This document shows positions 33,905-61,400 of a stretch of DNA of 64,000 nt, in pieces. This stretch comes from Mya arenaria. Taxonomy: Eukaryota; Mollusca; Bivalvia; Myida; Myidae. The notes beneath the pieces are model-generated. The model saw only the letters and a list, made by a program, of their open reading frames with translations, made no database searches and was not told the origin of the DNA. How positions within the stretch are numbered: position 1 is the stretch's first letter; the number at the start of each line of letters is the position of its first letter. Location: assembly GCF_026914265.1 (NCBI RefSeq), contig NC_069127.1, positions 22,933,045-22,997,044 of the forward strand, written 5' to 3'. Made by a program: the position numbers and the translations under genes.

Positions 33905-35496
33905 TGTTATTGAAGTATATACTTTAAAATGTTAACTTTGTGAGGTTTTATTTGCAGAATTATTTGTGATTGCAAATTTCACCGATAATATGAAAATGCT
34001 ATCCTATAGAGAGAAGTGGTTCATATCATGGTGTTGCATACTCAACTTTGTGGAAATGACAAAGACGAAGTAGTGATACCAATCCTCATGAATTATAAGT
34101 AGTCTATAGAAGTGAAAATAACTGATGTGCCTACTACATGTTATGATGTACATGTAGATTATGTTGACTGCAGTGCCCAAGTGCTCCATTGTCATGCAGG
34201 AGGTTCAATACGGACAAATACAGACCTGTGAACCTGTGATATGCATTGCAGAACTTGTTAAGAATTGACTACCCAGCTGTGATCAATTATGTATATATGT
34301 GTTTATTATGTTTTTGATTTTCTCACAGACTTGTGCTAAAGTGTTGCATTGAAGACAATTTGTTAGTGAAAGTGTTTTACCTGTGCTCATGATTTTTGAG
34401 ACTAGTAGAGAATTGTAAGAGTTGTATTAAAAAGATGAATTGAATTTCTGCGATGGAATAGATGTTTAAATGTCAAGTGTAAATTAAATGGATGAAACAG
34501 GAAAAAATATCAAAGAAATATTGTAAGGAAGTTGTTATTTATTAATAAGGTATAGTTCATTGAGATTTATATTGATGTGACTAAATTTGTTTGTATTATG
34601 TAATACATGTATAGTGTTCATGATTTCTTTTTTTAATTTTATACATAAACTGTCTGAAGTTCAAGTACTGGTTGATATTGAATAGTTTTGAACACCATTG
34701 GCACAATTAGGTTTTTCATGTTTCCGACAATAGACATAAACAGGCATGTATATCCTTTCCAATGTGCTTTCACCTTGAATTTATAAAGCAAGCATGAGTT
34801 TGTATGATTATAATGACACCAGCCCATTCAGTAGAGTGGGGATATAGCTGTGGCTCTGTGGATTGATAATTGAGTCATTAGACAACTTCTTGTCCCTCAT
34901 ATGACTAGAAATGTCATATTTACCTAGTCTCTTAATAATATTTGACCTAGGTTCATAAAACTTCTTAATTATGTGGCTTTTCTTGAACAGATTTGAAGGA
35001 CATTATCAGCTTCAATGCTTTGAGGATCTTTTTCAAAAACTAGAGAATAGAATAATGCATGCCCTTACATTTCCATTAACAAGTATGTACCTAGTAACTT
35101 TCAGGTCAGTAGGTCAAGGTCAGGATCTCCGTCAACATTTTATAAAAGCGTTTACGAGCATTAAGAAGATAAAAGTATGATGTGTATAATACAAGTAACA
35201 TCATAGATAACTTACCATTGACTAGCTTATGTCTCCTTTTGATACTAGATTCAGTACCACATAAGACCCATGTCCCTACCTAGAAGGTCGAGGTCACAGC
35301 AACATTCTGAACTTAGCATGTTTTACTATTTAAGCCATATTGATGATAGAATAAGTCCAGTCCATATCTTTGTCATACGAGGTCAGATTTTTAAATTATT
35401 TGGCATTCCGACACTTGGGCATGCAGAGGTATTAGTTTAAACATTACATATTTTACGACTGTGAAGATTGTGTTATGCAACCTTATACTAAGTCAC

Positions 35497-35690
35497 TCTC
35501 GTTGGCACAATGATGCGCCTGAGTGTGGTCTTGTGTTGTGGTCAAGTACCCGGAATAAATCTACTTGTCTGGCTTGGTGACTACTAACCAAACTCGCATG
35601 CGCCCTGGCTGGTAATCGAACCTGGGTCGTCATGGTGAAAAGCGAGTACGCTAACAACTGGGCTAACTGGACAACCCTGCGGGACCCAAC
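35497..35690 (-). mobile_element. tRNA-derived SINE
   Basis: On the minus strand it shows an A-box-like TAGCCCAGTTGTTAGCGT and a B box GGTTCGATTACCAGCC, followed by a conserved body 'gcgagtttggt.....caccaagccagacaagt' and 'acaacacaagaccacactc'. The same body occurs at 63571-63722. Confidence 0.82.
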
Positions 35691-36524
35691 TTTTATTAAG
35701 GTTAGGGTATTGGTCAATTTGTTCATAAAGTAATTCCAGGAAATATCTGGAGAATGGTTAGGCTAGGACCATGAAGCATGATAGGAGGTTGCTGTTGAGG
35801 GGGAGGGGGTATAAAGATTAAAAAGATTTTTTTATTTGAATGTACTTTAATTACTAGACAGTTACCATTCTAGAAAATGGAATATGCATAATTCATATTT
35901 TTCCAGTCCCCAATTTCTCAAACAAGTAGGTCCCTTATAACAGGATTAAGCTGTTAAAGCTCATTATTTTTGTTTTGTGTAATTTATAACAATTCTTATT
36001 CTGCAGAGTTTTAAAACCTTTAAAGGAAATTATTATTATGATAATCAAAATGAATTTATTTTCACCTTATAAAGTAAATTCTAAGTATGTACTTTGGCTT
36101 AATGAAATAAGACACTTGTTTTGCCTAAGTTTTTTCTAGAAATTGGGGCAGATTATAAGTTTCCTGCTCCAATGTTAAAAGATACTTCATTATATAGAAT
36201 TCATTACTTTAATTAAACAAATATAAACTCTGGGCTTGTGATTTAAGAATGCTCATTGACCCAATTTATCTTGGGAACTGTCTGTAATTTACGTTATTCA
36301 CCCACAATATTCATTTAACAGTTGGTGTATCAGGCTGTTATGGTTTTAATTTAAATAAAGGCTTGCACATATATCACAGTGCAGTTGGTATAGAGTATGG
36401 GCATTGTATGGAAGCGTTTATCGTATTATAAACTAACTGATATTGTGATCATATTGTCTTGTCGACTTGCTTAATCCTTAATGTTAGGATTTAAGCTCAA
36501 TAGTTATCGAAGGGTGCTGCGCTC

Positions 36525-36830
36525 TGTCCTTGTTTGGTAGCACCCTTCTGCCCTCATGGAGACCAGTTTGTGCACCCTACCCTCTTGCCTTCTAAAGATA
36601 ATAAATTATTTCTTTGGTTTTGTTTAGAACTTGAAATATGATTATAAATTCATAGTAAAAGCTTAATATTGTTTGGCAGTTGAACCCTTATATTACTTCA
36701 ATTAATAAAGTACAATTCTTTACATTTTCTGTGAAATTCATGAAGTTCAAATTGTTCACAACATGAAACATTGTGCCCTTCTCACCCTTCTGCAGCACCC
36801 TGTCCTTTTTAAAACCTAACTAAAACCCTT
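36525..36830 (+). repeat. Dispersed repeat, inverted partner of 16455-16790
   Basis: Contains 'gcacccttctgccctcatgg', 'agaccag' and 'acattttctgtgaaattcat', matching the reverse complement of the copy at 16455. Confidence 0.6.
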
Positions 36831-36984
36831 ATATAACACTGGCTAAACCCCTTCATGTCGACTGGGATGTTATAACACCACCTGTAGCAATGCTTGCGAG
36901 GACTTATCTAGTAAATAGGGGAATAAGTCGTCATATTAATTGTGAGAAGTCGTGTTATAACTTGCATGTCGACATGACTACCAT

Positions 36985-37135
36985 GGGCGGATCCAAGATA
37001 TGACGTGAGTGGGGGGTTACCCCCACCCCCCCTCCCAAAATTTTTAAAAAAAAATTGGCGCAATACGGTCATATATTTTATTCAATGTATCAGGGGGAAA
37101 GACGCGCGTCCGGTGCCCCCCCCCCCTCTGGACCT
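36985..37135. mobile_element. hAT-like MITE fragment
   Basis: Starts 'gggcggatccaagatatgac' and has G- and C-rich blocks (ggggggttacccccaccccc) typical of animal hAT elements with the CAGGGGCGGATCC end. No clear matching right end. Confidence 0.45.
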
Positions 37136-38058
37136 GCTAGTGACAGAAAATTCGCTTTATCTGTATATACGCTATACTCTTCCATAATTTAATAGACAAT
37201 GTTTTTTCGTGCATTAGATAATTGTATTTTTGGTTTAGATTTCCATGGGGTTTTTACGCCATGCAAAAGATTAATGATTTAAAGTGAGCAATACATTCAA
37301 TTCGGTTTTTATTAATTGATCTATGATATTATTCTCAAATATCCGCAAAATTAAAATGAATGCATATATTGTTAATGCTTTGAAATTCAAGCTGTTTTAT
37401 TGATGGAATTGGAGAACAGCTTATTATCATCTCTCGAGAGTGCTTGGTGGTTATTTACACTGCATCGTAAATCTAAAAAGACGGTATTATTATGACTTTA
37501 TATTTGGAACATCAAATATCTACCCAGTATTATGAAATAGAAATGAACAATGAAAGGGAATTTGAACAGAAGACCTCGTAATCTATGTGCTAAAGAAACT
37601 CTTTAACACCAGCGGTTCAATCAAGCTGGTTGGCACAACCTTTTTATTGATGAATTACCGATGTGTTATCTAAGCATTTACAAAAGATAAACTGAATAAT
37701 ACTTGTCAAGTTAACATTATTAGTTTGTCAAATCCCTTTTACACCTTCAATTCAATTCTTTATAATTTGGGCGAATTCACAAGTGCACTTGTCGCCGCAA
37801 TTCAGGATGTGGCATTCTGCATTTTGCAAATAGGAAATACAGAATTATGAAATCCTCATTAATGCATTATTATTAAATTTACTAGCCCAAACAAGTTGCC
37901 ACAATGCAAAACTTTGCACAAACATCATCAATCACGAGTGTTTTGAATTCATGGATCTTTTATATAACTATTTTGTTTTAACTATTTATGCTGCTCTGTA
38001 TTTGGTATACATGTAAACATAAGACACTTAGTTATTTTTTAATAACAATTGTTAACAT

Positions 38059-38195
38059 CAGGGGCGGATCAAGGATTTGGCGTCTGAGGAGGCAACTTTG
38101 GACATGCACCCCTCCACCAGAACATAAATATTATATATATTGCTTAACTATGGGTATGGTAGCGCCCCCCCCCCCCGACCCAGGGGATATTTGAC
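38059..38195. mobile_element. hAT-like MITE fragment
   Basis: Starts CAGGGGCGGATCAAGGATTT, then 'acccctccaccagaaca' and a polyC tract. The right end is not clear. Confidence 0.5.
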
Positions 38196-38879
38196 CAATT
38201 CATAGTCTGAAATGTCTAGACTAGATGTATAGTCTGCCCAATATATACCTATGTTTAGTCTCAAATGGCGCATTGTACAAAGTGTGTGATATATCATTTG
38301 ATAAAATTTCTAACCAGAAGAAACATTAATCATAGTTAAAAAGTGTAGCGGGATTTGTCCGTCTTTGCATAAAATGGTTTGGAGGGAGGGGGGAATTTTC
38401 CGGGGGGGGGGGGATATTTTGTCCTAAACTGGGCTAAATACTTGATGACTTTTTTCCACTTGACCCACGGAAAGCGCTCCAGGCACCCGATTTTAGTGCT
38501 CGTGTCATTTCTCTAAGAGTCATCGAGCGCTTTTGCTATGGAATCAACAATATGCTAATTTCTCCTCTACCCCTTTCATAGCCCGCAAATACAAACACAA
38601 TAACGGGTAAACATCTGCTTTGACACTGAAGTATGATGTCACCGTCTCCTATTAAAGGTGTATGAAAATTGAGTTGGTATAATCAATTGGAACCCATTCA
38701 CTTTGAATGCAATGCAAAATTGTTCTTTTAACACGATTTACTTGATCACTTTTCATTTCCATTGTTGGAGATATTTTCGTGATTGTTTGTGTCAATACAT
38801 AAATTTTATGGAAGCAATCTTTTTCAATATTGACATTCGTTTCATCCATTATCTCTTTTAAACAAGCCACAGACCCAGG

Positions 38880-38952
38880 CCGGGTACTTTAGGACAGTTC
38901 AGTTTCGCGTTGGACTACAGATGGATGTGTGTTTAAAGTTCGGCCGATGAAG
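38880..38952 (+). promoter_or_regulatory. Probable 5' untranslated exon of the 337-residue gene
   Basis: Ends CGGCCGATGAAG followed by the donor GTGAGATT at 38953. The next acceptor is TTTTCCAG just before the ATG at 39492. The upstream edge (transcription start) is a guess. Confidence 0.45.
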
Positions 38953-39491
38953 GTGAGATTGAATATACTTGTTTGTTTATTGTTTATTTATTGAATTAAT
39001 GTACATGTATTTGAAAAAAAAAATACACAATGCGTTTTATCTGTTTTAAAATTGTAAACAGTAGCGTGTCGCAAACATGCCTTTTATAGTCAGAGATAAG
39101 ATGGTTTATTTATGACATCGAATAATATTTTTCATTAAAAATACTTTCTTTATTAAACCGGCCATTTTAATTTCACTCCATGCCACAAGATATAAATATG
39201 TATGTAATACGCAAAGTTTAGCCGCTTTTAATATTCATAAAAATAACTATGAAATGTTTTGATTGAGTTTCAAATAACCAGATTCAATTACGCAAATGAA
39301 TTGAAAATACAATTTAAAGCAAGGTTACGTTCAAAAGTAAACGGAATTGATGAACATGATAATTATTTGAGTAAATACAAGTATTGAATACAATTTTATT
39401 AAAGTAGATAATAAAATAAATCCTCAATTGATAAATCGAATAAAGCTTCATTGATTGAATACATGTAGTGGATATCTTAATTTTCCAGACG

Positions 39492-40505
39492 ATGGCATAT
39501 GCCAGACGTAGTAAGTCTGCGGGGTCTCGTTTGTCGCAGAAATTCAGCGTCATTAATGAAGCAGACGACCCCAACTCGTATAACGTCCGGTTTGACTACA
39601 GCCACACCTACCTTGACAACGAGGACCTTGACCTTCGCCTCGAGGACCAAGCGCTCGAACTTCACCGTGAACGCTACCGCGCGGGCGTCGAAACAGACGA
39701 ACTTTTGAAAAAGGCCAAACAGGATGCAGACGAGAAATTGCAGCTAAAGAATAAGATTAAAAATCGCGACCCGAATGAATCGTCGAATCGTGTGTTGAAA
39801 TCTGCAGAGCTGAAAAGACGGCCTTCAAAGTTAGTGTGTGACAAGCAATTCGTAGAAAACGCTAGTAAAACGCCAACGAATGAGCAGACACCAGAAAAAG
39901 ACAGCACAACTGAAAATTTAATGGGCGAGGAGAATGAAAAACTTGATGAACCCAGACAACCTAAATGTATAAATAACCTAACTATGTTTCTTTTGTCTGT
40001 TCATACGTTCAAGAAAAATATCACACAGAAAAAGGACGATAAAAACGTAACTGAGAAAAAGAATATATTTGATTCCGACAGCAAAGAAAAGAAAGTGCCT
40101 TCTCATAAAAAGAAACCGCCGCAACTGTTGCCAAAGCGACCATCCAGCTATCACCTAGGCGACACAAGGTCAAGGTCACAAAGCCTGCCCATCGGTAACG
40201 AAGATGATAAAAGTCAGTATGGAATGCACGTGCGGACGGATTTCACGCGCTCGCGGCGCAGACTGGAGGAAATCAGCCGACTGGAACAAGATTCAAAATA
40301 TGGCTATGTAAATAAGTATGAAGAACGGCGGAAGAAACTACTTGCACAGTGCAAAGATACGCAAACGCTTGACGGACGAATTAAGAGCTTTTTGCATGAA
40401 ATTGACGAGTTTAAAGTTCTGTCCAGTGCGGAAAATTCACTTGAAAAGGTTCTTATGCGTTCCAAACAGAATCGTTTACAAAGATCAAACACATTTGCAT
40501 GGTAA
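39492..40505 (+). CDS. Uncharacterised highly charged protein, 337 residues
   Basis: A single coding exon opening with MAYARRSKSAGSRLSQKFSV. The ATG follows a splice acceptor (ATTTTCCAG, ACG, ATG), so I use it rather than an upstream in-frame ATG that would lie in the intron. The sequence is acidic and leucine-rich near residues 30-60 (LDNEDLDLRLEDQALELHRE, likely helical), lysine-rich and probably disordered from about 75 to 225, then a more conserved-looking end with RSRSQSLP, YGMHVRTDFTRSRRRLEEI, a helix with RRKKLLAQC, and a C-terminus NRLQRSNTFAW. There are no membrane segments or known domains. Codon use is GC-richer than the flanks, supporting a real gene. I do not recognise the family; a cytoskeletal or nuclear adaptor would be a guess. 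Confidence 0.8.
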   Translation: MAYARRSKSAGSRLSQKFSVINEADDPNSYNVRFDYSHTYLDNEDLDLRLEDQALELHRERYRAGVETDELLKKAKQDADEKLQLKNKIKNRDPNESSNRVLKSAELKRRPSKLVCDKQFVENASKTPTNEQTPEKDSTTENLMGEENEKLDEPRQPKCINNLTMFLLSVHTFKKNITQKKDDKNVTEKKNIFDSDSKEKKVPSHKKKPPQLLPKRPSSYHLGDTRSRSQSLPIGNEDDKSQYGMHVRTDFTRSRRRLEEISRLEQDSKYGYVNKYEERRKKLLAQCKDTQTLDGRIKSFLHEIDEFKVLSSAENSLEKVLMRSKQNRLQRSNTFAW

Positions 40506-40826
40506 AACAAAACTTTGGTTTTAATTTTTAGTTTCTCCGTTGATTTGTTTTCAAGAAAACAAATCGATGTTTTGTTACATTCTTAGTGTCGTTGTTGTGT
40601 TAAAACGTTCTCTATTGCCATAGGTAAAACGTATTAAAGATATTTTATTTAATTTGGAAATTGATATGTACATACGTCATGGATACGCTCATATGGAGCA
40701 TGTCCTACAACTTTGGTTGAAGTATTTCTTGAGTTATCTCCCTTTATTGACTGAGAAAATTGGATAAACATTAAGGTCGGCTTGCTTATTTATCAGTATT
40801 ACGATGGAGACGATATGTGTGTTTTG

Positions 40827-40836
40827 AATAAATAAA
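40827..40836 (+). terminator. Polyadenylation signal pair for the 337-residue gene
   Basis: Two overlapping AATAAA hexamers (AATAAATAAA) about 320 bp after the stop codon. Confidence 0.5.
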
Positions 40837-41624
40837 TGTTAACCAAAAGGCTCATTAATATATCATTCATGATGGATTTTGATTGATCTTTAAACAAAAT
40901 GGAAATGAGATATTTACGTCTTCAATTTATTGCACATAAAAGAAATAAAAATAACCTTAGCTAACGTTCGCTAGTAAAATAACCTAATGTAAGGCTGATT
41001 TTTATTGCAACAAATTAAAATGAAATGTGATTTTTTTTCCTTTATGCTTCGAAGAAATTGAATATTTATATACATAGATTTTAGAGTGCTCAAAAGTGAT
41101 CACTTCATTTTAAGTACAATAAAACAATAAGAAAGTTAGCACTTATGCCGTATATTGATACATTTCAGTTTTTATGTTTAATAGCCTGGGCTTGGCTGTA
41201 TGGGTGCTGGCAAAGCGACGCGCCCTGTGCCGGCGACGTTAAGAGAATTTAGTTTGCATTCTTAATCTCTTGCAAAGAGCTTTCAAAACTAGGCGAGTTC
41301 CTTGTGATCATTGTTGTTTAAAATTCTTTTGAACAAGTTCATTTTATAAGCACGTAATTATTTAGCTCTCAGTGGTGGGGTTTTTATATGATGTAGTGAG
41401 AAAGTTGCATTAGAAACCGTTCAATGCTTGGAACAGTACCCACTGGCGGGTCCGGGGGGGAGGGACATCCGGCGACGTCCCCTCGAAAACCGTCAAATTT
41501 TCCCCTTTTTTGTAATTAGCGTACAAAAAGTAATTGAATACTCTAAGAATGCACCATTTCGGACATTCAAACACCCTGGGAACATTTAAAACTATTTAAA
41601 CAAAATTGGCTCAATATACATAAC

Positions 41625-41804
41625 CAGTCAAAACTCGCTATGTCGAAGTCGTTGGAACCTCGGAAAAAATACTTCGAGTTTAACGAATATTCGATATAAC
41701 CGAAATACATTAAGTGTATGACTAAACCAAACACATTCGAAGAAAAGTTAGACATAACCAGAACATCGAAATAACAGAGTTCGACATAGCGAGTATCGAC
41801 TTTA
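41625..41804. mobile_element. MITE with 'CTCGCTATGTCGAA' ends
   Basis: Left end AGTCAAAACTCGCTATGTCG and right end CGACATAGCGAGTATCGACT are inverted repeats about 180 bp apart, with CGAAATAAC / GATATAACCG motifs inside. This is probably a Tc1/mariner-type MITE, judging from end structure only. Confidence 0.65.
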
Positions 41805-42022
41805 AAAGATATACACACACATATAAACTTCATTAAAATATATTTCATCTTCTAAATGTACATACAGTATCCCTACACCATAAAGGACATGCGATATTCC
41901 AAGTTTTACAAACAACGTAGACTTGGGAACATGTATTTACAACATAATTATTTTCATCAAAATGACAAAATGATATTCTTTGCCTACATCATAACCAAAT
42001 GGACACATGATAATATGATATA

Positions 42023-42180
42023 CAGTCGAACCCCGTTGGCTCGAACTCGCTTGGCTCGATTTCCTCGTTGTTTCGAACTGGATGTAAAATACCGATTTCT
42101 ACATACTTAAGGTAAGCATTCCCGCTTGGCTCGATATTCCCGAGGCTCGAGGTTATTTCGAGCCAACGAGGCTCGACAGT
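42023..42180. mobile_element. ~170-bp MITE, copy 1 of 5
   Basis: Left end CAGTCGAACCCCGTTGGCTC preceded by TA; right end GAGCCAACGAGGCTCGACAG. Internal GCTTGGCTCGA repeats are arranged as a long foldback. Probably Tc1/mariner-like, from the TA flank and CAGT ends. It lies just beyond the PAH stop codon. Confidence 0.8.
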
Positions 42181-42357
42181 AATATGATTTTTTTTTCAAA
42201 ATTACTTTACATCTTATTGAGCAAAGTTCAAGTGAGATTGAATACATTGAGCAAACAATGTTATTCTATAGATACACAGATTGTTAAATACATTATTCAT
42301 TAACACACAGTGACATGGTATACAGTAATATTCATATTCAAGTCAGATATATACACT

Positions 42358-56887
<14,530 letters not shown>

Positions 56888-57250
56888 ATTGTACGATTAA
56901 AACTGTTTGTATGTATTCCTACTTTTCTATTTCTATTTTAAATTCCTGCTTAAAACTCTGCTAAAGCCAAAACTGAACCTGCCTTATCTTATAACCTTGA
57001 CCGGGCTTCAAAACAATGGTTTTGATTGGCTGAAACTGTCACACCTCCGTCAGCTTTTATTAAGCATTAATTATGAACGGTAATGATAAATAGATAATAT
57101 TATAATGGCGTTTTTTTTGTTGTCTTAATCAATGGTTATTGAAGCCTTTTATTCGCAAGTAAATGAAGTAAATGGCTTCAAAATGGTAGTCCAAAATCTG
57201 GTTCTTTTATACCAACAAAAATATGTACATGTTGAAGATTTGAATGTAAC

Positions 57251-57663
57251 CAGGCGCGTAGCTACCTACACGCGAGTACGCGGTCGAATACAAATGATTC
57301 TGACAAAAAAATCAGCTAAAGTTGCAGTATGCGTACTTGACCACATGATCCTTAAACTGTCCATTTCCAGTACTAAACAAAGCACCTCAGGGGCTGTATT
57401 CATTAAGCATTTTAGTGATTATTTTCAACTAAGTGAGAATTTCGTAATTTTTGACAATGATTACTTTGAAAATTTAAATTTTATTCAGATTTATTCATAT
57501 ATATTGTTCAGACTATTTTCTTGCTTATTTTTATATTTTGGGGGTAGAAACATATAACGCCCAGAATGCACCATGGTTTTCAAAATTGTCCTAGGAGGCA
57601 TGTCCCCGAACCCCCATATCACAAATATGAATCCACATGAATAGAGGGCTAGCTACGGCCCTG
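57251..57663. mobile_element. hAT-like MITE, ~413 bp
   Basis: CAGGCGCGTAGCTACCTA at left and TAGCTACGGCCCTG at right are imperfect inverted ends, and 'aggaggcatgtccccgaacc' + ccc near the right is typical of these elements. It explains most of the 141-codon open frame at 57132-57557. Confidence 0.6.
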
Positions 57664-58096
57664 GCAACATACTTGTACTACGCATTACTTAACATGCATG
57701 CAAATAAACTGCATCATTTTATAGTCCTTAGTATAATAAACGTTACTTCAATAAGTACATCTTGTTTTTAATATGATGCAATAAATGAAGGAACTCGATG
57801 TATTAATGTTGCGGTGACAACCTTGTTCAATTTAAAGACAGACATAAACTATCAAACCGCTAATGCATTAAGTTCAAAATGAATGGTGTAACATTAAAAA
57901 ATGCTACAATTAAACTTCTTTCAAACTGAAAACATCAACATGTACATTGAAATACAGAAGAACCTGCTATTTCTCATTGTTTACGTAGTTGTATTTTAAC
58001 AGAGTTCTCTTTTTATTTTCCCGGGGATACATCGACAGCAGTAGACAATCACTTTTAAAGATCTACATGTTTTCCTTCGATCTACTAGTTCAAATA

Positions 58097-59030
58097 GCAA
58101 GAGGGCCAAGATGGCCCTTTATCGCTCATCTGATTGGACAAAAGGTTCTAAAGTTATTGATCGGACAACATACAGGACGCCGCCCGCCCAAACGCTTGCC
58201 CGTATAAGACAATAACGCTTACACAGCGGATTCTGAGAATTTCATAAAGACGAATAGTGAAAAATAGCCCCGCCCATTGGCGGCCATATTTTTTCACGAA
58301 TCAACATGGGGTGAAGGATTGATACAGGGTCATTTCTGTGAATGTATGCTGAAATCAGGCCAAGAAGATTTTTTCTTTTGGTTGCCATGATTTCTATCAA
58401 GTTTTATTGAAGGAATTTGGAAGAGCACCGCCCAAGAACATTCCTGCGATGTTTGTTTGTAAATGTCCCAGCGGACTTGTTTGAAGGAAAATATTGACGA
58501 CTGTCGATGTACGTACGACGGATAATACCCTATAACAATAGCTCACGATGAGCTCTTTGTTTCAAATTATTTATAATCGCTTTGTGCATGACAAAGTTAC
58601 AGCCCGGACACGACCAACTATACTGTGTGTGCGTATAGTCAGCATTTCATAATGTTTACACTGAAAGTGTGACCTTGACCTTTGTGGCAGGGTTGCTGGT
58701 CTTGCAAGCGACATGCCGTCTTTATATGCAGAACACGTGTGACGTTTTATTTTAAAACCCTTCTGTGAATGACAAAGTTTGAGCATGGACACGACCAACT
58801 AATTGTATATTGTCAATGGATTTAAGCAGCATACCGTACTTGTGACCTTCACCTTTGAGGTAGGGACGTTGGTCTTGCACGCGACACGTCGTTTTCTTGT
58901 ACTGAACAAAAGTACCAAGTTATTTTAAAATTCCTTTATGCATGACAAAGTTACAACCCGGACACGGAAAAACCGGGCGGACGGTGAGTTTTTAATATGC
59001 CCTCTTTCGGAGGCATAAAAATGCAAATTT
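58097..59030 (+). mobile_element. Non-autonomous element with ~165-bp tandem core
   Basis: Starts 'agcaagagggccaagatggc' + cctttatcgctcatctgatt, the same plan as the element at 9758. It carries three diverged units around 'atgacaaagtt(a/t)', 'cccggacacgaccaacta' and 'gtgaccttgaccttt', and ends 'gccctctttcggaggcataa'. Confidence 0.65.
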
Positions 59031-59834
59031 TATATATTTTATTGAAGTTTTATCCGTTTTACCCGTTTTGTATGCGACAGGCAATAATCCGCTGTAAAAC
59101 ACTCATGAAATGAAAGATATGGATTGTTAATCAAAGTTTTATAAACAAACACTAGAACATGAAACTGTTTTTTTCTTACTTTTTACAGTTAAAAACGGCA
59201 TTTAAAAGTGTAGATGCGGGACGGTGATAGGGTGGCCCGGGTTTTAGTTATAGTCAGTGAAACTCGTGCATGGGATTTGTACATATATATTTTTTTAAAT
59301 TATCGTTTTCCTTAGTACGTTATGTGTCATAGACTCCATTTTTTTAGAAAAGAGGTTTCGGAAGAACTACAATTTTGCTTTTTGCATGGAATATTTGGGG
59401 GAAGAATTGAACTGATCTTCGTCGTATTAATAACAACTCTTTCTTGATTTTCAAGTTTATAACATTAATAAACAACACAAATCCAGGTGCATACCCGCAC
59501 TGTTATATCATGATGACATAGGTAAATGGACTTATATGGTACAAAGATATGTAGATACTATAACAAAATAAACAACCACACGTTAAAGATGTATCACAAT
59601 AGTTAATGTAATTGCACATTTCTGCATTGTATGAATTACAACACCCGTCGTTTTACAAAAGTGCATGTTCACGCAACACCGTGCATCACATACATATGTT
59701 ATAATTCAGATGTATTTACACTTAAAAAACATTCTCACCCAGACACCCGATATGGATTTCGAATTTATGAATGACTCAGCAAATTCTCCATTCACCTCGT
59801 GCACTATTTCTTTAACTCTTTCCCTCACTCATTC

Positions 59835-60165
59835 GGAACATCTCGGCTATTTCCCATCGAAAACAACATCGTATGTACGCCGGTACAGTAGAAGTAGTTT
59901 GTAAAATTTTTAATAAATTAAATTGTAGTGTTTTAACGCGTATTTTGTAAATCTAAGTTTAGATTGATTGCCAGTGAATTGAATTAGTACATAAATAATT
60001 CAGATTCCCGAGAGTAAAGTCATTAAGTTTAACTGCTAAATCTAAATTACTACGTGATCTTCTTGCAGCGTAGTTAAATGTTAAAATTTCTGACATTGTA
60101 AACCGGCAATATACATCCGAGATTGTTTTCGATGGAAAATGTCCGAGGTGTTCCGAATGTACCTG
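59835..60165. mobile_element. Inverted-repeat (foldback) element, ~330 bp
   Basis: About 55 bp at the left (ATTCGGAACATCTCGG, then CCATCGAAAACAA, then GTATGTACGCCGGT) reappears inverted at the right (ACCGGCAATATACAT, then TTGTTTTCGATGG, then CCGAGGTGTTCCGAAT). No coding region. Confidence 0.75.
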
Positions 60166-60699
60166 CCCTTGATTGCCCATATGCTTCTATGAGTCTGATG
60201 ATGAAGTACTGTAATCCCTCTAAATTTAGTATCACTCCGCCCATTATACAACTATACTGTATATTATATTCATATTCTGACAGCCGTTGTTTAATGGGCC
60301 AACAAACATTTTGATGACATTGATTAACAATACAACAAAAGAAATGAAGAGAGGAATGTTGATCACAATCTAAATTGTCACATGATTATCATCTATTGTG
60401 GAACACGCAACAATGATTCCAATGTACATGTACATAAATGTGATTTTGGATGCCTTGTGACCTACATGTATATTATTGTATATAGTGTGCACACTTAGGA
60501 TTCTTTTAACACAAAGTTGCGCTGGGATTGCGATTCTGGACGACTGCTGGTCAGGTTAACCAGTGCCACCTTGTTTTTGTCCAATCTACCATTTAGTAGT
60601 CACATCACAACAGTAGATGTCTTCATCAAGAAATTACTATATCTCTGCCCCAGTTAATAATTTCTCTTAGCAACAATTAATTGAATTAATCCTTGACCT

Positions 60700-61400
60700 T
60701 TTTTCTAACTAGAATAATGATCTCCTTTTGAGCCCTGAGCAATATCCTGACTTGACCCCTGAATTATCCAAATTTGACCCATGATCTAAGTCACATGACC
60801 TATGGCCTATATCCCTACTTGACCCTTAACCTACATGCATATTTCCTCTTGACTGCTGACTTATATCCCTGCTTGAACCCTGATCTACCCCTAATCCAAG
60901 TCATCATTTGACCAATGGCCTATATCCCTACTTGACCCTTGACCCACATGCATTTTTCACTTGACTGCTGACCTATATCCCTGCTTGAACCCTGACCTAC
61001 CCCTAATCTAAGTAATCACATAACCTACGGCCTATATCCCTACTTGAACCTTGACCTTCATGCAAATTTTCATTTGACTGCTGACCTATATCCCTGCTTA
61101 AACCCTGATCTATATGTTATCCTAGACTCTGACCTTTATCATGGCTTGACTCTTGACCTTTATCTGCTTCTAACCCCTGACCTATATCCTGGCTTGAACC
61201 CTGACCTGTATATTCCCCTAACCCCTGACCTATATCCCGACCTGTTTCTTCCTCTAACCCCTGATCTATATCCTGACTTGACCCCTGACCTCTATCTTCC
61301 CCTAACCCCTGACCTATATCCTGACTTGACCCCTGATCTGCATCTTGCCCTAACCACTGACCTATATCCTGGCTTGACCCCTGACCTGTATCTTCCCCTA
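60700..61400 (-). repeat. Minisatellite spanning the SHPRH C-terminus and 3' region
   Basis: On the plus strand the unit is 'cctgacctatatcctggctt' + gacccctgacctgtatcttcccctaac (about 48 bp). It is tidy between about 61135 and 61400, where it is translated, and decays below 61110 after the stop codon, where longer higher-order units of ~120 bp appear. Confidence 0.85.

Larger units (their letters stand above)
33905..38879. other. Intergenic region with dispersed repeats
   Basis: Holds the TMEM242 3' untranslated region, a dispersed bivalve-type repeat around 34900-35420, a SINE (35497-35690), a repeat at 36525-36830, and two hAT-like fragments beginning 'gggcggatc' at about 36985 and 38059. 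I see no gene. Confidence 0.55.

Noticed and set aside
57132-57557. 141-codon open frame
   Set aside because: Mostly inside a hAT-like MITE (57251-57663), with low-complexity Phe/Leu/Ile-rich AT-driven translation.
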